DNA from: Bolinopsis microptera
Taxonomy: Eukaryota; Ctenophora; Tentaculata; Lobata; Bolinopsidae
DNA: 64,000 nucleotides
Assembly (NCBI RefSeq): GCF_026151205.1
Contig: NC_087076.1
Span: forward strand, 14,431,675 to 14,495,674
Reading direction: 5' to 3'
Shown: piece after piece, positions 1-15,083 of the stretch
Numbering within the stretch: position 1 is the stretch's first letter
Layout of the letters: each line of letters starts with the position of its first letter
Translations under genes and position numbers: made by a program
The notes under the pieces: model-generated
What the model saw: only the letters and a program-made list of their open reading frames with translations
Database searches by the model: none
Told to the model about the DNA's origin: nothing

Positions 1-741
1 GCTATGCTTGGTATAATATTATATTGCTTGGTGTAATAGTTGCAAATCTTGCTTACCTTATAAGTAGTGTCACATAGTGAGTTAGAACTTAAAAGCTTGC
101 TGCTTGGTGCTTGTCCAACTGGAATGAAGACATGCATTTCATACCTACCCGATCTATTTTTATTAGGACCGTGTTGTGTTGATATGACATGTTGATATAT
201 CAACTGTGGTACGATACAGGGAGTTGCTAGGTGTTACGTTGGGAGCTATAAATATACATTATTTACATGCCTTTCTGTGTGACTTCAATCTTATTTCAGG
301 TGTATCTCGGCTCATGGTTATCGTAGGGTGATAATTCTTTTTTCAACCGGTCATAAAAAGTCTCCTCTCCATTGGTTATAGGCTCGTTAGTATCGTAAAT
401 TGTTAATGTATTCTTAATTAGTAATTTAGTCGGCCCGTACGCTCATTTTACCTGTATTTCTATATGCGCGGATCAGAGCAACTCACATAATTGACGTCAC
501 AGGTTCAAATTGTTTTGGCGGGATATCTCGGCGCGCAAATGAAATACAACTTTGCGGATTTCACTAAAGTGGTTTATACGATTAATGTAATAAAAGGATT
601 TGAACGAGAAAAAAACTTTTTCTAAGGTCCCCTCATCCTTTAACCTTGGCCTTGTGGCTCCAAAACTATTTATATCAACAAAGTTCTTTCTCGCACTACA
701 TTCACGGCAGCTCACCACTCTTTGCGAATATCCAAAAGATC
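1..741. other. Non-coding flank, no gene recognised
   Basis: I see no supported exon here. An acceptor-like site ends near 299 and another near 711, so part of this stretch could be 5' untranslated sequence or introns of the small gene at 742-999, but nothing coding can be tied to it. Confidence 0.4.
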
Positions 742-999
742 ATGGGTGGTGGCAGTGGTGAGGCCTGTCGTTTCTGTAACAGCTTCATCGATTCTCTTGT
801 GAGTCTCGTACACCAGCTCCTATTATGTCTGGAGGTGCAAGACACCAGTTACCTGCAACTGAAAGAAGAGCTGGGTGGGGTAGACTCACATTCCTATCTA
901 GATGAAGTGTTAACAAAAAGCAGCACACAAAAAGCATTCATTAGGAGAGTCGAATTTCTTTGGGGACAAAATGATGCTCTCCAGGATTTAACCGACTAG
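742..999 (+). CDS. Possible small protein or last exon, unknown
   Basis: An 85-residue reading frame starts at ATG 742 in a good context (ATCATGG) and ends at TAG 997-999. AATAAA follows at 1011-1016, which suggests a real 3' gene end. The N-terminus begins MGGGSGEACRFC, so an N-terminal glycine suitable for myristoylation is possible, followed by an amphipathic stretch rich in Leu/Val. The frame is also open upstream to about 646 without an ATG, so this may be a terminal exon rather than a whole gene. No family is recognised. The poly(A) signal is the main support. Confidence 0.35.
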   Translation: MGGGSGEACRFCNSFIDSLVSLVHQLLLCLEVQDTSYLQLKEELGGVDSHSYLDEVLTKSSTQKAFIRRVEFLWGQNDALQDLTD

Positions 1000-1016
1000 A
1001 AATATCATGAAATAAA

Positions 1017-1905
1017 GACTCTGCAAACATCTCAGAGAAATATTACCACCATAAAGAACAAAGAGGGAGTAACCTGGACCCCGAAATCCACCACTTTTCT
1101 GTACTTTCAGAGGTACTAATTTGGCAGGAAACCAGGGCTCTCTCTAGGATCTAACACGTCCTGAAGCAGACCAACACTATGTCCCAACTCACTGGTGTTG
1201 GGATGTCTGCCCCGGTGCCTGTCCGGGTCAATAAAGCAGTCAAGTATCATGTATGTTATGTTGAGCATTCTCAACCAACAAATGTGGGAACTCCCACGAA
1301 AGACCAAAATAGATCTAAAGAGACACTTAACAACATTGGAAAAATAGACTTCAATTTGTTTATATAATTTATAAAGCGTATATTATTGCCCACGTTAAGG
1401 GGCCTGTTAATAATTTATTAAATTATTAGCTATTTTAGATTTAATAATAATATAATAATAATAATAACCTCCCCGTAGAGAATGTCCCCCTGTAGAGAAA
1501 TCAATGTTGTTCTTAGGATTTCGAAACGAAGGCGCTTCCTTATGTATCCAACAGCATCTGAATACCTTTGCCCTGTGTCATGTGTGGTATTCCATCTTGC
1601 TAGCAAGCTTCTTTATATTACTAGTCTTTCAGCTTCACCACCCATTCCACCAGATGTTGAGAAAACTAACGGCGTGAAGCTTCCTTTTTCTACTTCCAGA
1701 ACCCTTGCATTGTAACACCTTTTCTTCTCATTTTCATGGGATAGGACTGGTACATTGCTGGGACTGGTACATTGCTGGGATCGATTTGCTTGCATTGGAG
1801 GGGGCTGGGGTACGGAATACCCTTACATCAAAATATGCCCTCTCTGAAGCATTCCAAATCGATCTTGCAGAAATGTCCAGCCTAACTTGCTCTCAATGAT
1901 ACAAA
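1017..1905. other. Non-coding, AT-rich
   Basis: No convincing exon. Contains a TAATAA-type microsatellite around 1440-1468 and otherwise unremarkable sequence. Confidence 0.5.
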
Positions 1906-1996
1906 TTACCTGGTATGGGGACCTCAGGCTATCATGTTAATTAACATGATAGCCTGATAGATTAGGCGGAATGACAGGCTGAGCGCGGTCCAGTAA
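1906..1996. mobile_element. MITE family A, copy 1
   Basis: A 91-bp element beginning TTACCTGG and ending CCAGTAA, flanked by the identical 9-bp direct repeat tgatacaaa at 1897-1905 and 1997-2005. The centre holds the palindrome tcatgttaattaacatga. Inverted orientation relative to the four other copies at 2380, 10580, 10994 and 31192. Confidence 0.8.
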
Positions 1997-2131
1997 TGAT
2001 ACAAATGGAAAATTTTATGAAAAGACTGATCAAAACACAGATCCAAGGACAAGGAGACCCCACTGCAGGACCATAGTACATACTATTCACTATTGGCTAG
2101 TGCATGCGCCCAAAACTAGGTTCCAGATGTC

Positions 2132-2244
2132 TTGATTCACGATGTCAATCCTTCGCAGCTCGGTGAGGCACAGTGGTGCATCTCGCCGATCTACCGAAGA
2201 AGCATTATTTGATGCGCGCGACCCAGTAGTGCATCGCGCTACAA
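2132..2244 (+). mobile_element. MITE family C, copy 1
   Basis: Begins TTGATTCACGATG and ends GCGCTACAA. It is flanked by the 8-bp direct repeat cagatgtc (2124-2131 and 2245-2252). Internal GC-rich imperfect hairpins (gcgcgcgac / gcatcgcgc). Related copies lie at 3036, 30406 and 31031. Confidence 0.75.
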
Positions 2245-2379
2245 CAGATGTCCAAAGAAACTGTTCGTAGCTGGTCAATTAGTTTTCAGTTTTGAATTCA
2301 GACTAGGCTTGATGAGTTTTGGGGTTTCTAAAGGTAAGATTTGATGGTGCCATGTTTGTTCAGGCGGACATGGAAATTG

Positions 2380-2456
2380 TTACTAGGCCGCGTTCAGCCT
2401 GTCATTCCGCCAAATCTTAATGTTTATAAACATAATAGCCTGGGGTCCCCAGGTAA
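2380..2456. mobile_element. MITE family A, copy 2
   Basis: A 77-bp copy running from TTACTAGGCC to CCCCAGGTAA with target-site duplication ggaaattg at 2372-2379 and 2457-2464. Confidence 0.75.
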
Positions 2457-2536
2457 GGAAATTGTGCGAGGAACATATAGGTATATAAAAAACATATAAA
2501 TAAAAGTAGATCCAAAGATTCGTTGCCATACGTTGT

Positions 2537-2628
2537 TTGTAGGTTTACAACCTACCAGGACGCGCGCCGGGTTGGACTCGGACAATATTGAATATATGGA
2601 ACAGATATTTTACGAGTATCACCCGTTA
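2537..2628 (+). mobile_element. MITE family B, copy 1
   Basis: About 92 bp starting TTGTAGGTTTACAACCTACC, a short palindrome, and ending in the ATCACCCGTTA block seen in six other copies (17016, 17674, 18610, 30293, 30876, 32258). It retains the CGCGCGCC and GTTGGACTCG core. Confidence 0.7.
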
Positions 2629-2636
2629 GTACATAA

Positions 2637-2738
2637 TACGTTGTATGACCCGCCGCGCACGAGTGCGCGGCTCCCCTGTATCGTAGAAACTCTACTCACC
2701 ATAGTGAAACGACCGTGGGGTCATGACGTGATACAAAA
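2637..2738 (+). mobile_element. MITE family F, copy 1
   Basis: About 100 bp beginning near ACGTTGTATGACCCGCC and ending ACGTGATACAA. The ends are an imperfect inverted repeat (TTGTATGACC / TTGTATCACG), with an internal CGCGCACGAGTGCGCG palindrome. A second copy is at 3646 and a partial reverse copy at 11166. Confidence 0.6.
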
Positions 2739-2847
2739 TATTCACACGCGGCATGCAGTCAGGGAACTTTCCAGATAGGATGCTTTTGAAACAGGTATAA
2801 TTAGCGCTTTTGTAATTAATTGTATGCAAGAGATTTACTTAACTATG

Positions 2848-3020
2848 TGTTGCTCTAACCAGAGCCCTCTCGCTTGCAGTAGCGCGCGACCGCCGAAACA
2901 AGCGCGTCACTGGTCACGCAGTACGCGTAGGCACATGGCTATGTGAAACCATGTGCTTTCGCGCCACTGCGGGCGCCGTGAGGCGGGCGCGCGCTACTGC
3001 AAGTGCAAGGGCTCTGGAAG
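2848..3020. mobile_element. Foldback element, family D
   Basis: Inverted repeat of roughly 170 bp. The left arm (ccagagccctctcgcttgca, then gtagcgcgc) is the reverse complement, with mismatches, of the right arm near 2989-3018. The middle contains a second inverted pair, cacatggctatgtg / accatgtg. A half copy with target-site duplication lies at 30605-30694. Confidence 0.6.
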
Positions 3021-3035
3021 TGGATAGAGCAATCC

Positions 3036-3160
3036 TTGTAGCGCGATGCACTACTGGGTCGCGCGCGCATCAAATAATGCTTCTCGCAACCACTTCGGTA
3101 GATCGGCGAGATGCACCACTGTGCCTCACCGAGCTGCGAAGGATTGACATCGTGAATCAA
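3036..3160 (-). mobile_element. MITE family C, copy 2
   Basis: Reverse-oriented copy, TTGTAGCGCGATGCACTAC to GACATCGTGAATCAA. It carries the extra segment that includes the GGTTGCGAGAAGC hairpin also present in copies 3 and 4. Confidence 0.7.
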
Positions 3161-3221
3161 GAGCATTAATGCAAGAGATGTGATGCTGAATATTGACTAA
3201 GCTGTTGACAATTGTTAATGA

Positions 3222-3330
3222 TTTGGCCCGGCGCGCGCTACTTCGTAGCACTTGCCATCGCGATCGGGCCAAAATTTCGAGAAGAAATCGGCGCGCGCTA
3301 CTTCGAAGAAATTTAGACGAGTAACATCCG
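3222..3330 (+). repeat. Repeat family E, copy 1
   Basis: GC-rich segment with two GGCGCGCGCTACTTCG blocks, ending AGACGAGTAACATCCGTCAA. It is nearly identical over about 85 bp to the sequence at 16829-16915 next to the 5' end of the LINE. Confidence 0.6.
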
Positions 3331-3645
3331 TCAAATATTGTTTCAGATATCCTACTCCACATTTTATGATTTATTGAGATTGCATTTCCAACATGTAACA
3401 TGTAACAATGAAGTTTTAATTTTTAGCTGCTAGCATGTTACCCAAAATCGGTATAAGCAATTGAATGTTGGAAGTAATTGAATGTTGGAAGTAAAGGACG
3501 TGGCATCCTAAAATTGAATTTTTACATTTTTGTGACATATTCCTCGCATGAGTTGTAAAAGTATGCCATTTGAAAAGGCGAAAAGCTACAAGTCTGAAAC
3601 ATGAAAAATGGCAATTAACCTCGCCTCAAATAACCTTGTCATACG

Positions 3646-3724
3646 TTGTATGACCCGCCGCGCACGAAGTGCGCGGCTCCCCCTGTAGCGTCGAAGTGAC
3701 CGTGGGGGTCACCACGTGATACAA
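3646..3724 (+). mobile_element. MITE family F, copy 2
   Basis: A shorter, about 80-bp copy of the element at 2637. The flanking 9-mer aataacctt appears on both sides (around 3626-3634 and 3725-3733), consistent with a target-site duplication. Confidence 0.6.
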
Positions 3725-3834
3725 AAATAACCTTAAACGTTATATAGCATAGTCAATAGTGAACGCACAATAAATTGTCAAATCGGTTTTTGTTTTTGGG
3801 TCACCCAAAAATGTAAATGTTAATGGTAAATCAG

Positions 3835-8933
<5,099 letters not shown>

Positions 8934-10579
8934 CTCGAACGATTTTTGCGGTTTGACAATATGACTGATAAGGTACAAGTTGCTATTTATAAGTAATATT
9001 GGTTAATGGTTAAGAGGTGCAGAAAAGAAAAAAAAATAGGACTGTCATGTAACATATCTTCGATTTGTATGAGTATGACTTCAATGGATAAAAGCTTTTT
9101 CGTTCAATAAAAGGTGTCGAAGTCTTGACGTAACCATTCAGTTTCTCACATTAGTCATTATTTTAGGTCACTTGGCTGCTGGTCACATGATCGTCCACCA
9201 ATGGTAGGTTCTGGTTAGGATAGCAGCGCTCTAGTCTACTAATAAATAGAACATGTTACTTTTACAACTGAGCTGCTAAACTATTTTTATCATTGTTCGA
9301 CTCTGTCGAACTCAAGTGCGCTACCTGGACTCTAGTTACACTTACTTTCAGTACCTCAATCGTGTCTCATGTGCCATCATCAGTGAGTAGTACTCACTGA
9401 TTGGTCATTGAAGAAAATTCAGTCAAAACAGTGAAATTTGGGTCGCGAAATAAGCTGCAATTTAAAAATGTCCTACCGGTAGGACATATTCAATATTTTG
9501 ATTCCATCAAAGTTTTGTCCAGTTATACAGCTTCCAGTACCTTGATGGTGACTTTTGTCACTTTCACCGACCTCACTGATTGGTCACTAATTATCGAAAA
9601 TTCAGTCAAAACTGCGAAATTTCGGTCAAGGAGAGAATTTCGAGCGTGCTAAATCACTGTACAGTCGATCTTCGAGATTGTTCTAAACTTGTATCGATGT
9701 ATTTTCGGACGCTGATTCCGAATCACCCCCCATGACATGGGGTTAAAATGCTCACCTGGCGAGATATTTGATATTGGCAAAAAACTTAAAAACTGTCTCG
9801 ATCACGTGTTTTGAATAGTCGTTCAGGGCCAGCTAGAGAACGGGTTGAAGAAGTCACGTTACAGTCGAGTGTCGAGTGATTAATCATCATCCAGAGAATT
9901 TTCTATATTTGCATTCGGAATCGGGTCGCACGATTGAATATTTTAGATTTGGAACTAAATTCGCCGCTGTCAATGTCATGCTAATATCATTATATTTCAT
10001 CAAAAGCCTTTTACAAATGTATATAGTATTGGGTATAATTTCACGGTGAGCTCTCTAGGACTAGAAGGACTTTTGGTTTGGTGGAAGCAATTTATTCAGT
10101 TTTTATTTTCCTGCTTAAATATGGAATCAACGAATAAGTTTACACTATAAAACTATAGTAAGAATATATCAATTGTCAATAAGTGATATAAGTAATGATA
10201 ATTTAAGTAATACTAATTTAGTAGAGTCAGTTCTCAGCTCGTTTTTAAACTACTAGAAATTGTTCGTTTAGCATCCTGCATCTGTTGTGAGTTGTGGTCA
10301 TTTCGGTATCTTATTGGGACAGGAAAATAAAATTGAAAATACCTCCCTATATTTAGCTATATAAACCTATATACAGCTCCACAAACCTCTTAACCGTAAC
10401 GGTTCACAAAACAACATCCAATATATAAAATTATCCAAAGCTCGTTCAACGTGAACCTTTAAGTCAGCACCAGAGGTCCCGTTATCACAATTGACATGAT
10501 CCAATGTAATACTACCCCAGTGTTTTGTCATGTCATAGTCAAAGTCAGAGGTCCCCGAGAAAAAGCTGCGGGCTTGAGT
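8934..10579. other. Intergenic, repeat-bearing
   Basis: No exon recognised. The receptor promoter should lie just above 8934. Two direct copies of dispersed repeat G occupy 9345-9447 and 9531-9629. Confidence 0.5.
9345..9629 (+). repeat. Dispersed repeat G, two direct copies
   Basis: Both copies carry CAGTACCT, CTCACTGATTGGTCA, AAATTCAGTCAAAAC and GAAATTT.GGTC in the same order, about 185 bp apart. A further copy is at 31948-32042 and a partial one at 31834. Confidence 0.65.
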
Positions 10580-10661
10580 TTACTGGGCCGCGCTCAGCCT
10601 GTCATTCCGCCGAATCTCTATTCTATGTTTATGAACATAATAGCATGAGGTCCCCAGGTAA
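10580..10661 (+). mobile_element. MITE family A, copy 3
   Basis: An 82-bp copy, TTACTGGGCCGCGCTCAGCC to CCCCAGGTAA. Flanks gcttgagt and gcttgcaa match at 6 of 8 positions, as expected for a decayed duplication. Confidence 0.7.
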
Positions 10662-10993
10662 GCTTGCAAGTAAAACCCATTGTCTGGCATATGCATGGTT
10701 AGAAAGGCATTTTGAGTTACCTTGGACCGTGGACGGAAGTGAGGATGCTTTTCTGAAGATGGGTTACTGTTAAATATGGGACGAAAAATAAGGAATACAA
10801 GTTTAACGTGTAATAATCTTACTATATATAAAGCGAGCTACGATATGGATCCGTGCCATTTTACTGACACCACGGTAATCGGTATCAACTTTTACGCGAC
10901 TTTCCGCAAAAACCGTAAAAGATATGCAAATTGCAACTGAAACTTTTTCGGCTGGGTCAAATGCTTTAATGGCCTTCAAATCAGCATGAAAAA

Positions 10994-11070
10994 TTACTGG
11001 GCGGCGCTCAGCCTGTCATTCTGCCGAATCTTTATGTTTATGAACATAATAGCCTGGGGTCCCCAGGTAA
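10994..11070 (+). mobile_element. MITE family A, copy 4
   Basis: A 77-bp copy with the same ends. The flank atgaaaaa is found at 10986-10993 and again at 11072-11079. It is only about 330 bp from copy 3 in the same orientation. Confidence 0.7.
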
Positions 11071-11165
11071 AATGAAAAAATAAAAATTTGCCAAGGAATA
11101 AGAATTTTAGTGCCAAAAATTTGAACTCCCAAGTGGTGTCAAAAACGCGAATTAAATAGGTAATA

Positions 11166-11219
11166 GAGTTTCTACGATACAGGGGAGTCGCGCACTCGTG
11201 CGCGGCGGGTCATACAATG
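11166..11219 (-). mobile_element. MITE family F, partial copy
   Basis: Reverse partial copy containing CGCGCACTCGTGCGCGGCGGG and ending GTCATACAA. Lies just before the 3' end of the LINE. Confidence 0.55.
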
Positions 11220-11649
11220 AAAAAGATCCTTTCCAGCTTTGTCCATCATTAATGGACTTAATAAAACAAATATTTTAATAAAACAAATATTTATTTTTAC
11301 GGCACAATCAAACAATATCAATAATAAATAAATCAGGGGAGGTTTGAAGAGGTTTCAAGTGCCGAAGGCCACTGCTTATCTTTAGGATTTGAGAGTGACC
11401 TGTGCTTGAAACCCCCTCAACCATCCACTACGTCAATATACTAATTACAGTATACAAATATAGAAAAATATAATAATCTTAAATTACTTATTGGTTTAGT
11501 TTGGTGACAAAGGAGAGCCCAGTTGAGTTTTAGTTTAGCTTTAGGTTTTGAATCACAGTTTAAAAGGTTAGCCATGTTTCATGGCAGAGAGAGATATCAT
11601 GTGTGCATAGCCGTACCGGATGTAGAGTTTGAGATATAATATAGATTAG

Positions 11650-14600
11650 TTACCATGTATTAGGGTCATCTCGATTTTGGAGGGATAGCAAGTGCTTTTT
11701 AAGGTTAGATTTAATAACACCTGACGAAGCTGATAAGTCTGAATTCTTGGAAGAACCCGGGATTATCAACCCATCTACATTAGCATCACATATTTCGAAT
11801 ACATAGGGGCTGAGGTCATTCCAAATTTTCGTAGAGGTGTACAAAAAGTTCTGTTGGGAGATATCTAACCTCAGTAATGGGACAATCAGACGAAGTTTTT
11901 CATTTCTAGGACAGAACTTGAAAAGATCTTTAATCGACTGGGGGACATCAAATTTAAGAATTTTGAATAATTCCATTAATGTATGGTACATGTGCAGATT
12001 CTCCAGGTTCATAATTTTCTGCTCGGTGAATAGCGGCTTAGTGTGTTCAAGACAGTAGTTCTTGCTAGCCATATGTTCGTTATAAGTTCTTGAAAGTGCA
12101 CAGGTTAAATAGTATTCTTTATGATCAAAATTGGGAATGTTACCAAATAGCAGTCTTATACATCGTTTTTGAATTGCAAAGATTTTATTCAGCTTATGTT
12201 TAGGGATCCCACCCCAGCAACTTATACAATAGCTAAGATGTGACATAAAAAGAGCATTGTATAGTTTCAAATATTCAGATTTGGGAATGAATTTGCAAAT
12301 TCTCTTAATCGATACAATACTGGAGTTCAGCTTTAAAGATAAATGATTAAGATGTGGTTCCCAGCTTAGCTGTTCGTCTATTATCACCCCAAGAAACTTT
12401 GTACATTGAACTTTTTCTAGCTTTTTGCCATCTATTAAAATCGTTAGATTCCTGTTAAAGGGCCGTGTTCTGGCACAGGTCTGTGTTGCTCTTGACAAAC
12501 CTGGCTGAAAATGCATATAACAACTTTTCCCTGCATTTATATGTAACTTGTTAGACTCCATATAGTTACTGACTTGTTTCATTACATGATTAGCTTTTTC
12601 AAAAGCTTCCTGTGCTGAACTACCTATCACAAAAATATTTGTATCATCAGCAAACAGGACGAATTCAGCCAAGCTTGAGGAGCTCACAATATCATTTATA
12701 TAAATCAGAAATAGTAGAGGTCCTAACACTGACCCCTGGGGTACACCATACTCAACTGAACACTTGTCCGACTTTTCAGTTTGAAAAGAAGTTACTTGGC
12801 TACGGTTTGTTAGATAGCTAGCAAGAGTTTTTAGTGCAATACCTCTTACTCCATAGTGTTCAAGTTTATGCAGGAGTTTATCGTGCTCAATTGTGTCAAA
12901 TGCTTTACTTAGATCAATAAATATTCCAATTACATGATTTTTCTGTTCAATCTCATTAAGTATTTTATTGACAGAATAGTTTACGGCATGAGATGTTGAG
13001 TGTTGTTTTCTAAAACCAAATTGTCGATCATAAATCACGTTCATAGCACTGAGGTAATTATATAACCTATTATAGATTATTTTTTCAAGTATTTTTCCAA
13101 ATATCGGTAATGTAGAAACAGGTCGATAGTTATCAAGGCATCGTGAGTCTCCTTTTTTATAAATTGGTGTAATAGAGCCCGTTTTAAGCTTGTTTGGAAA
13201 GACCCCATTGTCCAAGAACCAATTAAAGAATCTAGAGATATGACCAGACAGATAATTTACACTCTTTTTTAAGACTTTAACAGAGATATCACTTGCCTTC
13301 CCATTTTCAAGGCTACCAATGATTTTACTTATCTCTTCCTCGTCACAGGGGCTGAGAAAAAAAGAGTTCACTATTCTTTCTCTGCCCTTGAGGTATTGTT
13401 TAAACTTCGTCTTAATAAAATTGCCATCAGTTACCGTACGAGATGGTACAGAAGATTGAACTTTTGAATTAAGATTACGAGCAATAGACGAGAAGTAGAT
13501 GTTAAATCCGTTAGCAATCTCACGGCGTTCAGTTACAATTCGACCATCAATTAAGAATGATGCTTTTATATCTTTTTTAGATTTACCCCTGAGTTCGTTA
13601 ATCAATTCCCAGGTTTTTTTTAATATTTCCTTTAGCAAGTTCAAATTTTTTTCCATAGTGGGCTTTTTTCGCAGATTTTATAGCTTTGTTTAGGATAGAA
13701 CGATACTCCTTATACTTAAGATATAAAGTTTCCTCACCTAATGGGTTGATTTTGGTACACGAAGCCTTCCATCGCTTGTAGTGAAAGCCTTTAGTAAACA
13801 CAGATTTAATTAACGCAGAAGTGATCCATGGATTCATCAATCTATTGCGTTTTGATTGAAAACCAGCAGTAGAGTCCAATTTGAAATTCAGTTCGATTTT
13901 TTTCATGGACAGTTTCGACAAATTTTTCAAAACCTTCCTCATCATACGAAAAGTTCGATCGGTAGATATCCCTTCCAATATCATTAAGGAAGCTTTCTAT
14001 ATTAGACTCACAGTAATCATACTTAGGTTTAAGTTTGGTATCATTTGGACTCTCTTTAGTATTACACGATATGAAACAGAAGATTGGGTTATGATGGGAA
14101 ATCTTGGATTCAAGAATTCCAGATCCTAAGACACGCTCAGTAGAGTTCACTAAAATATTATCAATTAAGCTTTCGTTGCAACCCGGCTTGGCATGGGTGG
14201 CAATCGATATCAAAGGGATTAAATTATTACTGTAGATAGTTTGTTCAAATTCAGCTATGTTTCGTCCCTGGGCCAAAAGATCAACATTGAAGTCACCTGT
14301 CAAGGCTACATTATTAGACGGTAGGAATTTCATCAACACGTCAAGCTCAGCAAGTGCATCTAGAATATCACCACTAGGGGGCCTGTAGACAACACCAGCA
14401 ATCTGTGGAACCTCTGTGTTAGTGATCTCAACGAAAAGTGTTTCAAGATTGTCAGAGCATTTACATAACTTTTCGATTCGGCTGTATTGGTACTTATTGT
14501 CAATATATACACCAAGGCCACTACCTTTCTTTTTCCCATCAGTTTTGGAGTTATACTCACTGCTGTAACCATCAATTTTGTATAAATCTTTATTTTCCTC

Positions 14601-15083
14601 ATCAATGTTTGTTTCAGCTAGCGCAATAACTGCAAATTTCTCATCATATTGACTCATATCAGTAATAAAGCTGTCAAAGTTAGATGCGTTCCCATCAATG
14701 TTGTTAAACACAATAGATATAAACGGCTTGTTATGGTTAAGTATGTTTTTTGACAGCCGGTTGAAATTTGTCATGTTATAAGACCTACAGTCTTTTAGAA
14801 TGTTTGAAATAGTCTCCATATCTTCGTCTCTTTCTACAGTGTTGGGATCATATTTGTCATAAATAATTGAGTTGAAAGGATTGTACCTTTGGGATTTGAA
14901 GGCGAAACATTGACTGCAGTGCCACATTTGTTTAACATGGTCAAATTTAAAGCTCTGTTCAGAACATTTGGCATGATATATTGTATCGCAACACTCACAT
15001 ATTATGACTTTATGATGGCTTAGTACATTGCTATCACAACCTGGACATCTCTCTCTTGTAATATTAAAGTTTATTGAGGTCAT
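11650..15083 (-). pseudogene. LINE ORF2: PHD, endonuclease, reverse transcriptase
   Basis: The ORF starts at 15083. A PHD-type zinc finger (CPGC...CECC..IYHAKC...WHCSQC) occupies the first 60 residues. It is followed by an exonuclease-endonuclease-phosphatase domain with ALAETNID, LTGDFNVD, SLIDNIL and SHHNP motifs. The reverse transcriptase (13656-11650) has GVPQGSVLGPLLF and an intact FADD catalytic box. Two frame changes interrupt it. One is at an A7 run near 13900, between 15083-13842 and the middle frame 13984-13598. The other is at an A8 run near 13615, into 13656-11650. Both sit in homopolymers, so they may be assembly errors or simple decay. Apart from these the element looks young, with no internal stop in the domains. 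Confidence 0.85.
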
